Assembly: GCF_014207095.1 (NCBI RefSeq)
Contig: NZ_JACHBG010000017.1
Span: 1-64,000, forward strand
Source: Martinezella lusitana
GTDB lineage: Bacteria; Pseudomonadota; Alphaproteobacteria; Rhizobiales; Rhizobiaceae
Direction of reading: 5' to 3'
Length of the DNA stretch: 64,000 nucleotides
Shown here piece by piece: positions 51,115 to 60,370 of this stretch. The notes below the pieces were generated by a model that saw only the letters and a program-made list of their open reading frames with translations, was not told the origin of the DNA and did no database searches. The position numbers and the translations under genes are program-made. Each line of letters begins with the position of its first letter. The first letter of the stretch is position 1.

Positions 51115-53529
51115 TCAAAAACATCTCACATTATCGATCACGACTTGCTCTCCACGCTGCGGCTTATAGGGGAAATCGCCATGGCATTTGGTGCCGTCCT
51201 CAAACGAAACCTCGATCGAGTTTCGAGCATGCAATCCGCGGATATAGGCCTGGCCGTCATAGCCGATGACGAAATCTTCGCTTGCTCCCTGCAATCTGCC
51301 GCTGAGGCCGGCGGGCAGGAAGGCGCCATTCTTATCCACAATGGTCACAAGCGCGGCCTGCGGTGCCTCCGCAACGCCAAACTTGACGACGACACCACTG
51401 CGATCTGCAGGTACGACGATCTCCTTCGTCGCTGGCACATCCGCGTCGACGGGAAGGTTCTTCGGATCGATGGACACGGTATTCGGCTCGTAGGAATTGA
51501 GATTTGGCACGAGTATACGGCCGCTCTGGCTAGTCTTGCCGACGGGCCTGTTCTGCTGTTGGACTTCGACGTCGGGAGCGCCGACATCGACAATGGCGAA
51601 GGCGTCGTCGATACGGTTGGTGGCAAAAACGCCGCCGCCGGCGGCCGCGATGGCGCCATCGAGCCGGAGCATGGCGCGAGCGTCCCGATCCTGTTGCTGG
51701 ACGCCGGCCTCGATCTGCCCGAATGGCGCACGGTAGCTGAGGGCCGCTTCCCTGTTGGTGTTTTGCCCTTCGGATGTCCGCAATCGCCAGCCGAAGCTGC
51801 CATTTTCCTGCTGCATGGACTTGGAAACGTCGGCAACCAGTCCGAGACCATCCGGTCCGCTCTGCACACCGGTATTGGCGGTGATATTGCTGCCGAAGGG
51901 GATGGAAAGTCCGGCAAAGACCCCGAAGTTGCCTCGCTCCTCCAGATCGGTGAAGGCTGTGGCGTAAAACGTCGTGTGCTTGAAGGTTTGATTGTATGAA
52001 AGGCTGGCGATCTTGCTCTTGGTGCCGTCTGCACTTTCAAGCCTCGTGTATGAAAGATTGAGGCTGGAGAGATCCAACGGTGTCGGTACGCTCAGGGTCA
52101 CCTGGTCGATGGCGCGCGGCACACCTGCACTGAGTATTGCAAGTCCGCCGGCGGTACTCGTCGTCGGCTTGGCAGACACGGACGCAATATCGTCGTAATC
52201 GTCGAAGGCGCGCTGTACGCGCGCATAAAGAGCCCATCTATCATAACTCAGTTCGAGCGATGCATTTGCAAGCGAACCGGAGCGATCGCTGCTCTTGCTT
52301 GCTGCACCAGCAACCGAAGCGACACCCCAACCACCCAGCGGGAAGGCGGCTCCGACACCACCGTTCAGGAGATCCACGCCGCCTTCGAAATGCCCCTCGA
52401 GCGTCAGCCAATCGGTCAATCCGTAGCGGGCGGTAGCGACACCCATGATGCGGTTGTCGTAGTCATTGGACTCTGTTCCGAAATTTCGACGGGGGACACC
52501 AAGTTCCGCTGAAAAATCCAAAAGGCCGCGTCGAAGCAGTAGGTTGGAGGAGTAAAACGGCAATGTCTGAGTTGTCTCCCGCCCAAGGCTGTCGCGCAGC
52601 ACGACGGTTGCTTGCCCTCCGCCCGAGAAAACCGGTAAATTGTTGACTTCAAATGGCCCCGCGGGAACATCGCCGGAATAAGTTCTGACATTCTGGGCAT
52701 AGATTTCGAGCGTGGAAGGAACCGCCGCAGTCCCGGCAAATGCCGGAAGAGGCTCCGTCACCAGATCCGAGCGCAGGCTGAAATTGCGTTGGAACTGGAT
52801 ACCGCCGAAGTAGACTGGTCGTGTCCAGGAAAGGCCGCCGGTCGTCAGATCGCCTGCGCGATAAGTGAGGAGGTTCTTTGGATCGGAATAGCTCCAGGTG
52901 GTGTTGAGGCGGGTGACGCCATCCAGGCTGCCGTTGGAGTATCCGGCGATGAAGGATTGGCTGAGGGTGCCGTAGGGGCTGAAAATTCGGGCATCGAATG
53001 ATCCGGATATTCCCTGGAAGATATCGGAACTATTTTTGAAGAGGCTGTTGGAGCTGGCATAGAGGGAATAGTTGAGTACGGCTCCATAGCCGGATTGAGG
53101 CTCTGGAACCTTGCCTTCCTCCTGCTGTCTGACACTGATAACATGTGGCGCGCGCTGTTTGTCGCCCGCCTGAACATAGAGCCGCTGGGTCGGATCATCG
53201 ACCTGATAGGACAAGCCGGGCAGGGTGCCAAGCTCGACGAGCGTGGCGTCGTCGACGTGCGCTGGAGGCTTTATGCCGACTTCGCGCAGTTCCCCTGCCG
53301 TCGCTACGAGCGAGCCATTCGAGCGCTGTTTGAAATTACCAATCATCTTCGTCGAGACGTTGTTGATGAATACCTCAAGATTGACGTCGCGTGTGCCAGC
53401 GGGCTGATCGGCGGTGACAGCCGCTGCCGGCGGATTGGGAACTTCCTGAGCACGCAGCACCGAAACCGAAAGAAGGATACTTGCAAAGACGGTGCCGGCA
53501 CTAAGGTTTCGCAACAGCAACGTTTGCAT
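51115..53529 (-). CDS. Fimbrial usher, archaic chaperone-usher (CsuD-like)
   Basis: 804 residues from the ATG at 53529 (MQTLLLRNLSAGTVFASILL, signal peptide). Outer-membrane usher barrel features: AVLNYSLYASSN, SWTRPVYFGGIQFQRNF, FYSSNLLLRRGLLDFSAELG, VPRRNFG, and a C-terminal plug-like region ending in GEQVVIDNVRCF. It is the assembly platform for the pilus. The start lies 29 bases inside the end of the chaperone gene. Confidence 0.9.
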   Translation of the reverse strand: MQTLLLRNLSAGTVFASILLSVSVLRAQEVPNPPAAAVTADQPAGTRDVNLEVFINNVSTKMIGNFKQRSNGSLVATAGELREVGIKPPAHVDDATLVELGTLPGLSYQVDDPTQRLYVQAGDKQRAPHVISVRQQEEGKVPEPQSGYGAVLNYSLYASSNSLFKNSSDIFQGISGSFDARIFSPYGTLSQSFIAGYSNGSLDGVTRLNTTWSYSDPKNLLTYRAGDLTTGGLSWTRPVYFGGIQFQRNFSLRSDLVTEPLPAFAGTAAVPSTLEIYAQNVRTYSGDVPAGPFEVNNLPVFSGGGQATVVLRDSLGRETTQTLPFYSSNLLLRRGLLDFSAELGVPRRNFGTESNDYDNRIMGVATARYGLTDWLTLEGHFEGGVDLLNGGVGAAFPLGGWGVASVAGAASKSSDRSGSLANASLELSYDRWALYARVQRAFDDYDDIASVSAKPTTSTAGGLAILSAGVPRAIDQVTLSVPTPLDLSSLNLSYTRLESADGTKSKIASLSYNQTFKHTTFYATAFTDLEERGNFGVFAGLSIPFGSNITANTGVQSGPDGLGLVADVSKSMQQENGSFGWRLRTSEGQNTNREAALSYRAPFGQIEAGVQQQDRDARAMLRLDGAIAAAGGGVFATNRIDDAFAIVDVGAPDVEVQQQNRPVGKTSQSGRILVPNLNSYEPNTVSIDPKNLPVDADVPATKEIVVPADRSGVVVKFGVAEAPQAALVTIVDKNGAFLPAGLSGRLQGASEDFVIGYDGQAYIRGLHARNSIEVSFEDGTKCHGDFPYKPQRGEQVVIDNVRCF

Positions 53530-54220
53530 TGAACGGCCCAAGATCGCTCTGGCCTTGCAAGGTGATCGCGCTGCTGGAGAGGGATTTTGCCGTGGCAATC
53601 GGCCACTGCATCGTCGCGCCGCTAAGAACGTATCCGACCAGGCCGTTGCGGCTGGCGATCTTTGTCCCTCCTTGTGTGACCGTCAGGTTCGACAGCCGAA
53701 ACCGGCTGTCGCCATTGTTCTTGCCGGTCAAAAACAGGCTGTTGCCTTGCCTGTTGAGGTTCCAAGAGACGTTAGCCGGCTTGATATCGGCCCGTTTGAA
53801 AAAGATCGGAATCGAATGGCGCATGATCAACGTCACCGTTCCCGCGCGCGCGAGCCGCGGATCGGGCAGTTCATCGACGATGACGCGATATGTCTCCTCC
53901 GCCTTTACCGGAGCTTTGCTCGTGCGTACCACCCTGACGACGTACTGGCCGTTTGGACTCATCTTCGTTGAGGGAGGGCTGGCGACCACATCTCTGGTCG
54001 GTTCGAGCCGTTCGGTTCCCCCCGTCTGGCTCCATTTGAAAATGCGAACCTGGACGTTGATGGGGTGATCGCCATCATTGGCGAGATTGAGAACTGCGGT
54101 GCCGGATGGAGCGACAAGCTCCAGGCTGGTGGGGGCCACACGCAGCGATGCTGCGTTCACGCTGTGGGAACTCATAAGCAGAAGCATAGTCACGGCAATG
54201 CGTGGCAACCTGTGTTGCAT
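53501..54220 (-). CDS. Periplasmic pilus chaperone (PapD-like, CsuC type)
   Basis: 239 residues with a signal peptide (about 1-23). Two Ig-like domains: LRVAPTSLELVAPSGTAVLN, the G1-type strand NGQYVVRVVRT, and IPIFFKRADIKPANVSWNL at the domain boundary. It folds and caps subunits for the usher. Overlaps the usher gene by 29 bases and follows the SCPU subunit gene by 27. Confidence 0.9.
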   Translation of the reverse strand: MQHRLPRIAVTMLLLMSSHSVNAASLRVAPTSLELVAPSGTAVLNLANDGDHPINVQVRIFKWSQTGGTERLEPTRDVVASPPSTKMSPNGQYVVRVVRTSKAPVKAEETYRVIVDELPDPRLARAGTVTLIMRHSIPIFFKRADIKPANVSWNLNRQGNSLFLTGKNNGDSRFRLSNLTVTQGGTKIASRNGLVGYVLSGATMQWPIATAKSLSSSAITLQGQSDLGPFNANVAVAKP

Positions 54221-54247
54221 GGCAGCCTCCTGTGCGTATGGTTTGCT

Positions 54248-54745
54248 CTAGTAGGTGACCGTAATCGCCACCGTATCGGTATAGGTGCCGGCAGCAGGGG
54301 TGGTCTGGGGCGGGACCCGGCCATAAACCGTATAGTTCTGGACGCTGCCGTTGCCAGTGCCTGTTTCCGTATCGGTACCGATCGTGACCCCCCAACTCTG
54401 AGACCGTGCGGAATCACGGTAGAGCCCATAGTTGATCGTTGCCGCCCCAGGGCCGGTCATGACCCGAACGGCTGTCGTAGCGCCGGCCCCCGCACCGGCA
54501 CTTAAGCCCACATTATAGGTTGCTCCAGACGTACACTGGATCCCGATCGTGCTTGTCTGATCGATGTTGGAGGTGATGACTCCGTTGGTGCCAAAATTGA
54601 GGGTTCCTGCCGTCTGGACCAGGCACTGTGCCTGAATGGTGATGGTAACCGTCATATTGCCGGTTGCAGTGGCAGCCATTGCAGCCGGTTCTGCGATGAT
54701 CATGGCGGTACTCACGAGAGCTGTACCGCATAGCACTTTCAGCAT
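54248..54745 (-). CDS. Major pilin-like SCPU-domain protein (CsuA/B type)
   Basis: 165 residues from the ATG at 54745 (MLKVLCGTALVSTAMI, signal peptide to about residue 25), RBS AGGGGAT about 8 bases upstream. One SCPU domain with two cysteines and the C-terminal YGRVPPQTTPAAGTYTDTVA, the same ending as the tip subunit at 50138. First gene of the archaic pilus operon, likely the major subunit. Confidence 0.87.
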   Translation of the reverse strand: MLKVLCGTALVSTAMIIAEPAAMAATATGNMTVTITIQAQCLVQTAGTLNFGTNGVITSNIDQTSTIGIQCTSGATYNVGLSAGAGAGATTAVRVMTGPGAATINYGLYRDSARSQSWGVTIGTDTETGTGNGSVQNYTVYGRVPPQTTPAAGTYTDTVAITVTY

Positions 54746-55166
54746 TCGCGATCCCCTAACCGTGCCTCCAAACATCGGAATATAAGAAACTAATCATATG
54801 TTTCCGATTCTGGCAATGCGCTAGAAACCGTGTGCATTGACCGCGAAAGTATCGAAAGAGTTGCCGAACAGTATAGGTTGCAACTACTCGGCATGTGTTT
54901 GGATGCAAACACCAATTTTGAAAATCATGGTTAACTTTTTGTATGTTTGATTGTTATTTTTTATGTAAATACAATAATGGCATATGTTTCACTTCCAAAG
55001 ATGCATTCGCACGCAGTCTTGCCAATGATTAGTCACTGATTCGATCTGGTCACGCGGAAGGAGGCTTGTCCAAATAGCATGTCTCATCCATTGGATGAGG
55101 TGACACTGACACTCGCAATGCGGGCAGAGCAAAGCCAACCAGCACATACGAGGTCGATCCGGCAGA
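54746..55166. other. 421-base AT-rich leader of the pilus operon
   Basis: No gene supported. It is AT-rich over 54900-55000, as expected for a promoter region. A short frame at 54989-55201 overlaps the regulator gene and has no RBS. Confidence 0.45.
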
Positions 55167-56072
55167 TTAGTCGCGGGACAATCCCAGAACCACAATGCCA
55201 AATCGTTCGTCGCTCTTTTCAGCCGTGTTCAATACGTCGTGGCTCACCGTGTCGATGATCGCATATTTCTCGGCCTGATAGCGCCAATACTCAGATACGA
55301 AGGTATGGGACAGCCAGAAGCTGCTTTTTCCCGGAGCGCCGACCCAACCAACACTGCCGAATTCAGCAGCGCGCTTGAACAGACGCTTCAAATGCGTCTT
55401 GGAGATCATGAACTGACTCTGCAAGACCTTCATCGAGAGCGGACCAATCAGCACTTTGTCGGCGGCAAAATCCATCGAGGTGATGCGTGAGATGAGATAG
55501 TCCACGACCACGCTACCAGAAGTCGCCCAATTGAACAGGTTGAACGTCTCACCGGGATTGCGCAAAATATCGCTATCAATGATACGTTTGGCGATGATGG
55601 GATGCATGCGCCAGGTCGCGTCCGGGTCCATCGCTATCGCCGCCATGCGGTTTCCGCCATCAAGCGTATCGAGCACGATGAGATGGGTGTGAATCCACCG
55701 CATCATGTACTCTCGTGTAAATGGGGTCGGCTCGAGCAAGGTGACACGCCGATCCGAACCGCGTTGTATCGGTTGGATGAACTTGTAGGCCAGCATTTCC
55801 TTGAGGAACGCGGCCGCGGTATTGCGGCTGGCAATGCCGTGTTTCACGGCAAAATCCGTGAACCGACTGGCGTAAAGCCCCGGTATCGGCTCATCCGGAT
55901 AGCCGAGAAACAGCGAAAAGCCGGCATGGGCCATCAGCCATCGCTGCTGCGCCGCCATAATCGAGGCAATGCGGGGATTCTCGCTATATATGGCCATGAG
56001 TTCATGGGCGTTCTGCAACATTGCCGATAGAAAATGCTGGTTGCGAACAAGCTCATCTGCCGTGGATACCAT
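55167..56072 (-). CDS. Hypothetical protein, possible winged-helix regulator
   Basis: 301 residues, no signal peptide or membrane helix. Middle and C-terminal parts (RNTAAAFLKEMLAYKFIQPI, LSMKVLQSQFMISKTHLKRL) resemble winged-helix DNA-binding elements and are the main reason for calling it regulatory. It lies upstream of the pilus operon on the same strand, separated by 421 bases. No family recognised; a structure prediction would test the winged-helix idea. Confidence 0.55.
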   Translation of the reverse strand: MVSTADELVRNQHFLSAMLQNAHELMAIYSENPRIASIMAAQQRWLMAHAGFSLFLGYPDEPIPGLYASRFTDFAVKHGIASRNTAAAFLKEMLAYKFIQPIQRGSDRRVTLLEPTPFTREYMMRWIHTHLIVLDTLDGGNRMAAIAMDPDATWRMHPIIAKRIIDSDILRNPGETFNLFNWATSGSVVVDYLISRITSMDFAADKVLIGPLSMKVLQSQFMISKTHLKRLFKRAAEFGSVGWVGAPGKSSFWLSHTFVSEYWRYQAEKYAIIDTVSHDVLNTAEKSDERFGIVVLGLSRD

Positions 56073-56371
56073 GTGCGGAAATTTATCACCCTAGGTTTCA
56101 GAAGGAATCCGTGGCTCGACCCTAACCCGCTCCACGATACAATAAGATCACAAGAACAACGGTTTGTCTTGTGGTACTCGTGACTAACTCTAAGAATTTT
56201 AAGGATAAAGCTTAACGGCGAAATATATCTCGCCAAGGCAAACTTGGGTTGGCGACGGTGCTTCCTCAATATTTCTTTGCATTTGGCCCGCAATTGGCCA
56301 TGTTTCGGTAAAATCAGCGCCATAGTTCTCAAGAGAATGCATATCCGGGAAGTTGTCAAAAGGAGCGACCG

Positions 56372-56995
56372 ATGGATATGCAGCCTGTGAGATGGTGGAA
56401 CGGTCAGAGCGAGGTGACCCGGAGGCTCGGTACCGGCCTTGCCGTTTGTGGGACAGTGGTTGGCGCACTCTATCTGATTGTCGAAACCGCGCCCAGCGAA
56501 CGCGCGATGCGGCTTTTCGACGATAGTGGACGCATCACGATCAACAGTGCCAGGTCGTTGGATCAGGGCGTAACAAATGGGCCGCAACTCGCGATCGATG
56601 CGAGCCCGCCCACCCGCCAGATGATGGCGGCGGCAGTGCCGATCCCGATGCCATCGCCTTTCGCGAGCGCCAAGGTCGCAGCGCCGGTCAAGCATGTCGC
56701 TTTGCGCTCCGACGTCTTAAAGGCCAAACCTGCGATTGCCACCGGTGTTGAACGTTTTGACCGTTGCTTGCCGCAATGCGAAAGTCGAGATCCTTTGATT
56801 GCCGGATATCCGGAATATGCCCAGGCAGAGCCGCCATTGGTGAATCAGGACCCGCCTCCAGTCGTGGAGGAAAAGGTAGGGTTTCGTCCATTGGCCGGCG
56901 CACGCGAGCTGTTGAACCAGGCAGTCGATGCTCCCGGCGCGATGTTGCGCCGCAGCCGGCAAGCGCTCGACAATGTCGCCCACATAGAGTGGTGA
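56372..56995 (+). CDS. Hypothetical membrane-anchored protein
   Basis: 207 residues. N-terminal cytoplasmic 18 residues, one transmembrane helix (about 20-38, GTGLAVCGTVVGALYLIV), then a proline-rich extracytoplasmic part of low complexity (AAAVPIPMPSPFASAKVAAP) and a helical end. AAAGGAGCGACC precedes the ATG. No family recognised. It converges with the glycine-rich gene, with a perfect inverted repeat between. Confidence 0.65.
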   Translation: MDMQPVRWWNGQSEVTRRLGTGLAVCGTVVGALYLIVETAPSERAMRLFDDSGRITINSARSLDQGVTNGPQLAIDASPPTRQMMAAAVPIPMPSPFASAKVAAPVKHVALRSDVLKAKPAIATGVERFDRCLPQCESRDPLIAGYPEYAQAEPPLVNQDPPPVVEEKVGFRPLAGARELLNQAVDAPGAMLRRSRQALDNVAHIEW

Positions 56996-57020
56996 GGCTT
57001 TGCCGCCTGCAATATATAGG

Positions 57021-57060
57021 TGAGCGCCCATCGTCATATTCCCACGACGATGGGCGCTCA
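57021..57060. repeat. Perfect 15-bp inverted repeat between convergent genes
   Basis: TGAGCGCCCATCGTC (57021-57035) and GACGATGGGCGCTCA (57046-57060) around a 10-base loop, with no T-run on either side. Probably a bidirectional terminator or RNA-stability element for 56372-56995 and 57113-57844. Confidence 0.7.
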
Positions 57061-57112
57061 TGTCCTTCAGATCGCCAAGCCCGCCGTCAGAGACGGATGC
57101 CGGGGGCGAGTA

Positions 57113-57844
57113 TCACAGTCTGCCTGCGAGAGAAGTACTGTGCAGCAGCTTGCAGAGGTTGACGAGACCTGCGTCGAAATCGCCTGAGGCCGTAACCTGA
57201 CGGCAGGCAATAAGCATGCGCTTCTGCTCGGCAGTCGACAAAGTCCGGAAGGCTGCAAGGGTACGATTATTCGAACCGGTGCCGAGGCCGGAACCAGTTC
57301 CGTTCGTGCCTGTTCCTGCACCTGCCGTACCCAGGCCACCCGTACCGCCCGTGCCGGTACCAGTACCACCGGAGCCGACGCCGACACCCGCTCCGACGCC
57401 AAGTCCAGACCCGCCCAGGGACGCACCGACGCCGGCATTAATGCCGCCGGATCCGCCAACCGACGCCCCGAGGCCTGCGTTTACTCCGCCAGAGCCGACA
57501 GACGTTCCAACGTTGGCGTTGACGCCGTTGGAGCCGCCCAAGGACGCACCAACACCAGCATTGACACCGCTCGTTCCGGATACGAAGGCACCCACTCCTG
57601 TATTGACGCCGTTCGTTCCGCCGACCGAGGTAGCGACACCGGCATTCAATCCGTTGGAACCGAGACCAGCGCCGACATTGGCATTGATGCCGCCGAGGGA
57701 GACACCCACACCTGCGCCAAGCCCGCCGCTACTGGGCGAACTGCCACTGCGATCCGTCCCGCCGCCAGGTTCTGCATAAGCTGTCGAAGCCAACAAAAGA
57801 AATGCGGATGCCGCAACCGCCATCCGTGAAGATCGTACTCTCAT
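57113..57844 (-). CDS. Secreted glycine-rich repeat protein
   Basis: 243 residues from the ATG at 57844, RBS GGAG 8 bases upstream. Signal peptide to about residue 24 (STAYAEPGG). Residues about 40-150 consist of seven or so 14-residue repeats of the type GVNAGVGASLGGSN, then a Gly/Thr-rich linker (GTGTGGTGG), and a C-terminal non-repetitive domain (TLAAFRTLSTAEQKRMLIAC, RQVTASGDFDAG) with two cysteines. Hydrophobic V/N alternating with G suggests a beta-roll or solenoid. Unknown function; secreted or surface structural role inferred from composition. Confidence 0.75.
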   Translation of the reverse strand: MRVRSSRMAVAASAFLLLASTAYAEPGGGTDRSGSSPSSGGLGAGVGVSLGGINANVGAGLGSNGLNAGVATSVGGTNGVNTGVGAFVSGTSGVNAGVGASLGGSNGVNANVGTSVGSGGVNAGLGASVGGSGGINAGVGASLGGSGLGVGAGVGVGSGGTGTGTGGTGGLGTAGAGTGTNGTGSGLGTGSNNRTLAAFRTLSTAEQKRMLIACRQVTASGDFDAGLVNLCKLLHSTSLAGRL

Positions 57845-58124
57845 GACTAAACTCCGTTTCAGTTTTGACCAGTTAAGCAGCCAGTTTCTGATTATCGGAG
57901 CGCGCGCACCGTAGAGTTGGAATGAATGGGCGACGCTTGTTGTCCTTTCCTCCCAAGACCATCTTCCAGAATAGTCTAAATTAGTAATATCGCAACAAAG
58001 AATTGCGCGGATGCCTTGCACAATGATAACACAACCAACCGAGCGCAGAATGAGCTGCCCCATTTCGCAACAGGGTTGTTCTTACTTCATATTTCGGACA
58101 AGGCTATTCTGCGAAACCGAGCGG

Positions 58125-59354
58125 CTAGGCGCGCTCAGCCCAGATCTTTGCCAGTTCAACGAGCGTTTTAACAGCTTTCTCCATGTCCTGGCGACTGACC
58201 CATTCTAGCGGCGAATGAAACGCGTGGCCGCCGGCAAACAGATTGGCGCAAGGCAATCCCATGAAGGAGAGCCGCGAGCCATCCGTGCCGCCGCGGATAC
58301 TGCCGCGCACAGGCTCCATGCCCGCACGACGGATTGCCTCGACGGCATAATCGACGATCTGAGGATGACCATCGAGGATGGTCTTCATGTTGCGGTATTG
58401 GTGCTTCACCGTGAATGTGTAGGAAGAGCCCGGATAGGTTGCCATGACATCCTTGACGATCCCCTCCAGCATGGCCTCCTTCTCAGCAAGACCAGCCTCA
58501 TTGAAATCGCGAATGATGAAACCAAGCGAGGCTTTCTCCATGGAACCGCTGATACCGGTCGGATGAATGAAGCCATCGCGGCCGGCCGTTGTTTCAGGCG
58601 CTATGTTCTTGGGCAATCTGTCGATGATCGCGCCGGCAATCTTGATGGCATTTTCCATCCTGCCCAGCGCAAAACCGGGGTGAATGGCAACGCCCTGAAT
58701 ATTGACTTCGACACCATCGGCCGAAAATGTCTCGTCTTCTATGTGGCCGGCGGTTTCGCCGTCGACCGTATAGGCAAATTGCGCACCGAGTTTCTGCAGA
58801 TCCACCTTGTCGACGCCGCGGCCGATTTCCTCGTCAGGCGTGAACAGCAACTTTATGGTGCCGTGGCGGATTTGCGGATTGTCGACGAGATATTGCGCAG
58901 CGGCCACGATCTCGGCGAGTCCGGCCTTGTCATCGGCACCGAGCAAAGTCGTGCCGTCGGAGGTAATGATGTCGTTGCCGATCTGATCCTTGAGGGCGGC
59001 GTGCTCGTCGAAACGAATGATACGCTGCGGATCGCAGGCAAGCCTGATGTCGCCGCCGGCGTAGTTTCTCACGATCTGTGGCTTGACATTCGTGCCGGTG
59101 AAGTCGGTTGCGGTATCCATGTGCGAGCAGAAGCAGATGACCGGAACCGGTTTTTCGACGTTGGAGGGTATCGTCGCATAGACATAGCCATATTCATCCA
59201 GGTGAGCGTCGGACAGGCCGATCGCCAGCAACTCTTCGACGAGGATACGGCCTAGATTCTTCTGCTTGGCGGTGGACGGATGGGTGGCCGAATTTGCATC
59301 CGATTGGGTGTCGACAACGACATAGCGAAGGAAGCGATCGGTGACGGTGGTCAT
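58125..59354 (-). CDS. pepT: Peptidase T (tripeptide aminopeptidase, M20)
   Basis: 409 residues from the ATG at 59354 (MTTVTDRFLRYVVVDTQSD). Metal and catalytic motifs of M20B are visible: FCSHMDTATDF with H78 and D80, LGADDKAGLAEI, FTPDEEIGRG with the catalytic EE, and GGTDGSRLSF; C-terminal HSPLEWVS. PepT removes the N-terminal residue of tripeptides in the cytoplasm with zinc. Standalone gene. Confidence 0.93.
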   Translation of the reverse strand: MTTVTDRFLRYVVVDTQSDANSATHPSTAKQKNLGRILVEELLAIGLSDAHLDEYGYVYATIPSNVEKPVPVICFCSHMDTATDFTGTNVKPQIVRNYAGGDIRLACDPQRIIRFDEHAALKDQIGNDIITSDGTTLLGADDKAGLAEIVAAAQYLVDNPQIRHGTIKLLFTPDEEIGRGVDKVDLQKLGAQFAYTVDGETAGHIEDETFSADGVEVNIQGVAIHPGFALGRMENAIKIAGAIIDRLPKNIAPETTAGRDGFIHPTGISGSMEKASLGFIIRDFNEAGLAEKEAMLEGIVKDVMATYPGSSYTFTVKHQYRNMKTILDGHPQIVDYAVEAIRRAGMEPVRGSIRGGTDGSRLSFMGLPCANLFAGGHAFHSPLEWVSRQDMEKAVKTLVELAKIWAERA

Positions 59355-59537
59355 GAGTCTGGCTCCAATGGTCCTCTGAGTTGCATAGCTATAGCGATAC
59401 GCCGCCTCGCCGTGAAACCGTTTCCGCATCGGAACGACGCCGCCGGTAAAGCTCAAGTCTATCGAAGAAATAAGAGTTGCCGATCGGGCTCGACGGCAGG
59501 TGAATGTTGATCAGCGATACCTTTGGCACCGCCGACG

Positions 59538-59569
59538 AAAAGGCCGCCCCAGCCGATAGCGGGGCGGCC
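59538..59569 (-). terminator. Rho-independent terminator of the DUF992 gene
   Basis: Nine-bp stem GGCCGCCCC/GGGGCGGCC (59542-59550 with 59561-59569) and TTTT on the minus strand, 33 bases after the DUF992 stop. Confidence 0.85.
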
Positions 59570-59601
59570 GTCAATTTCACATCGCCTTGCAGCGGCGCAA
59601 C

Positions 59602-60123
59602 TTAGTTCGTTGCAGTCAGCGTAACGGACGTACCGGTTGCGGCAAGGTTAAGGCCGAGCTGACCCGTAACGCTGACCGTCTGAAGCTGGATGGAGCCGGC
59701 AGTGCCGCCGACGAGAATGTTGGTGCCAACGCCAGCACCCACAGTCGCTTCGACCGTGGCGCCCTGATAGAGGCCGCTCAGAGAGCCACGATGGTAGCCG
59801 GCTGTCGGCGCGAATACCAGCCAAACGAGCCGGCTGCGGGTCGTAAAGCCGAGATCGACGCCCATCTTCCTGATCGCACCGGTATAGTGATCGACGCGCG
59901 CCTTTCCGACTGTCGAATGGAAGGTGCACTCCACTTCCTTCGCGGAGCCAAGGACATAGCCCACACCGCCGCCGATTTCGCAATCGAGGTAGCCGATCTT
60001 GACACCATTGCGCTCGTCGGTTCCCTCGTCGCTATAGGTCGTCAGATCCGCTGCGCGCACTGCCGCCGTGCCGGCGACCATCAGCGATACGGCAGAAAGT
60101 GCCAGTGTCAGGATTTTTCTCAT
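59602..60123 (-). CDS. DUF992 secreted protein
   Basis: 173 residues with a signal peptide (MRKILTLALSAVSLMVAGTA, cleavage near VRAAD). The mature domain KIGYLDCEIGGGVGYVLGSA and FHSTVGKARVDHYTGAI, with two cysteines, matches the alphaproteobacterial DUF992 family. No known function; likely periplasmic or outer-surface. AAGGAG is present before the ATG. Single-gene unit with its own terminator. Confidence 0.88.
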   Translation of the reverse strand: MRKILTLALSAVSLMVAGTAAVRAADLTTYSDEGTDERNGVKIGYLDCEIGGGVGYVLGSAKEVECTFHSTVGKARVDHYTGAIRKMGVDLGFTTRSRLVWLVFAPTAGYHRGSLSGLYQGATVEATVGAGVGTNILVGGTAGSIQLQTVSVTGQLGLNLAATGTSVTLTATN

Positions 60124-60370
60124 CTGTTTTCTCCTTGTCAGAGTATTTATGGGTGGGACACCCTTTGGCCAAGCCGATGGAATCAGCTCTCAACTACAGT
60201 CTGTAACTCCAGAACGATCCTCAAAATAAGGCGGCTATCGTCATGATCCACCTTAGATTATAGGGAGCTAGAACGGCGATCACAGCCCTCGTTCCTTCAC
60301 GTTTTGCAACCGATTGAATCGCGCGGCTTAAAATCGGCCGCGGGAGACCGCAGAACCAGCCAATAGTCAA

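Noticed and set aside
54989..55201. 70-residue minus-strand frame in the pilus leader
   Set aside because: Overlaps the end of the gene at 55167, no RBS, cysteine/tryptophan-rich unlikely translation.
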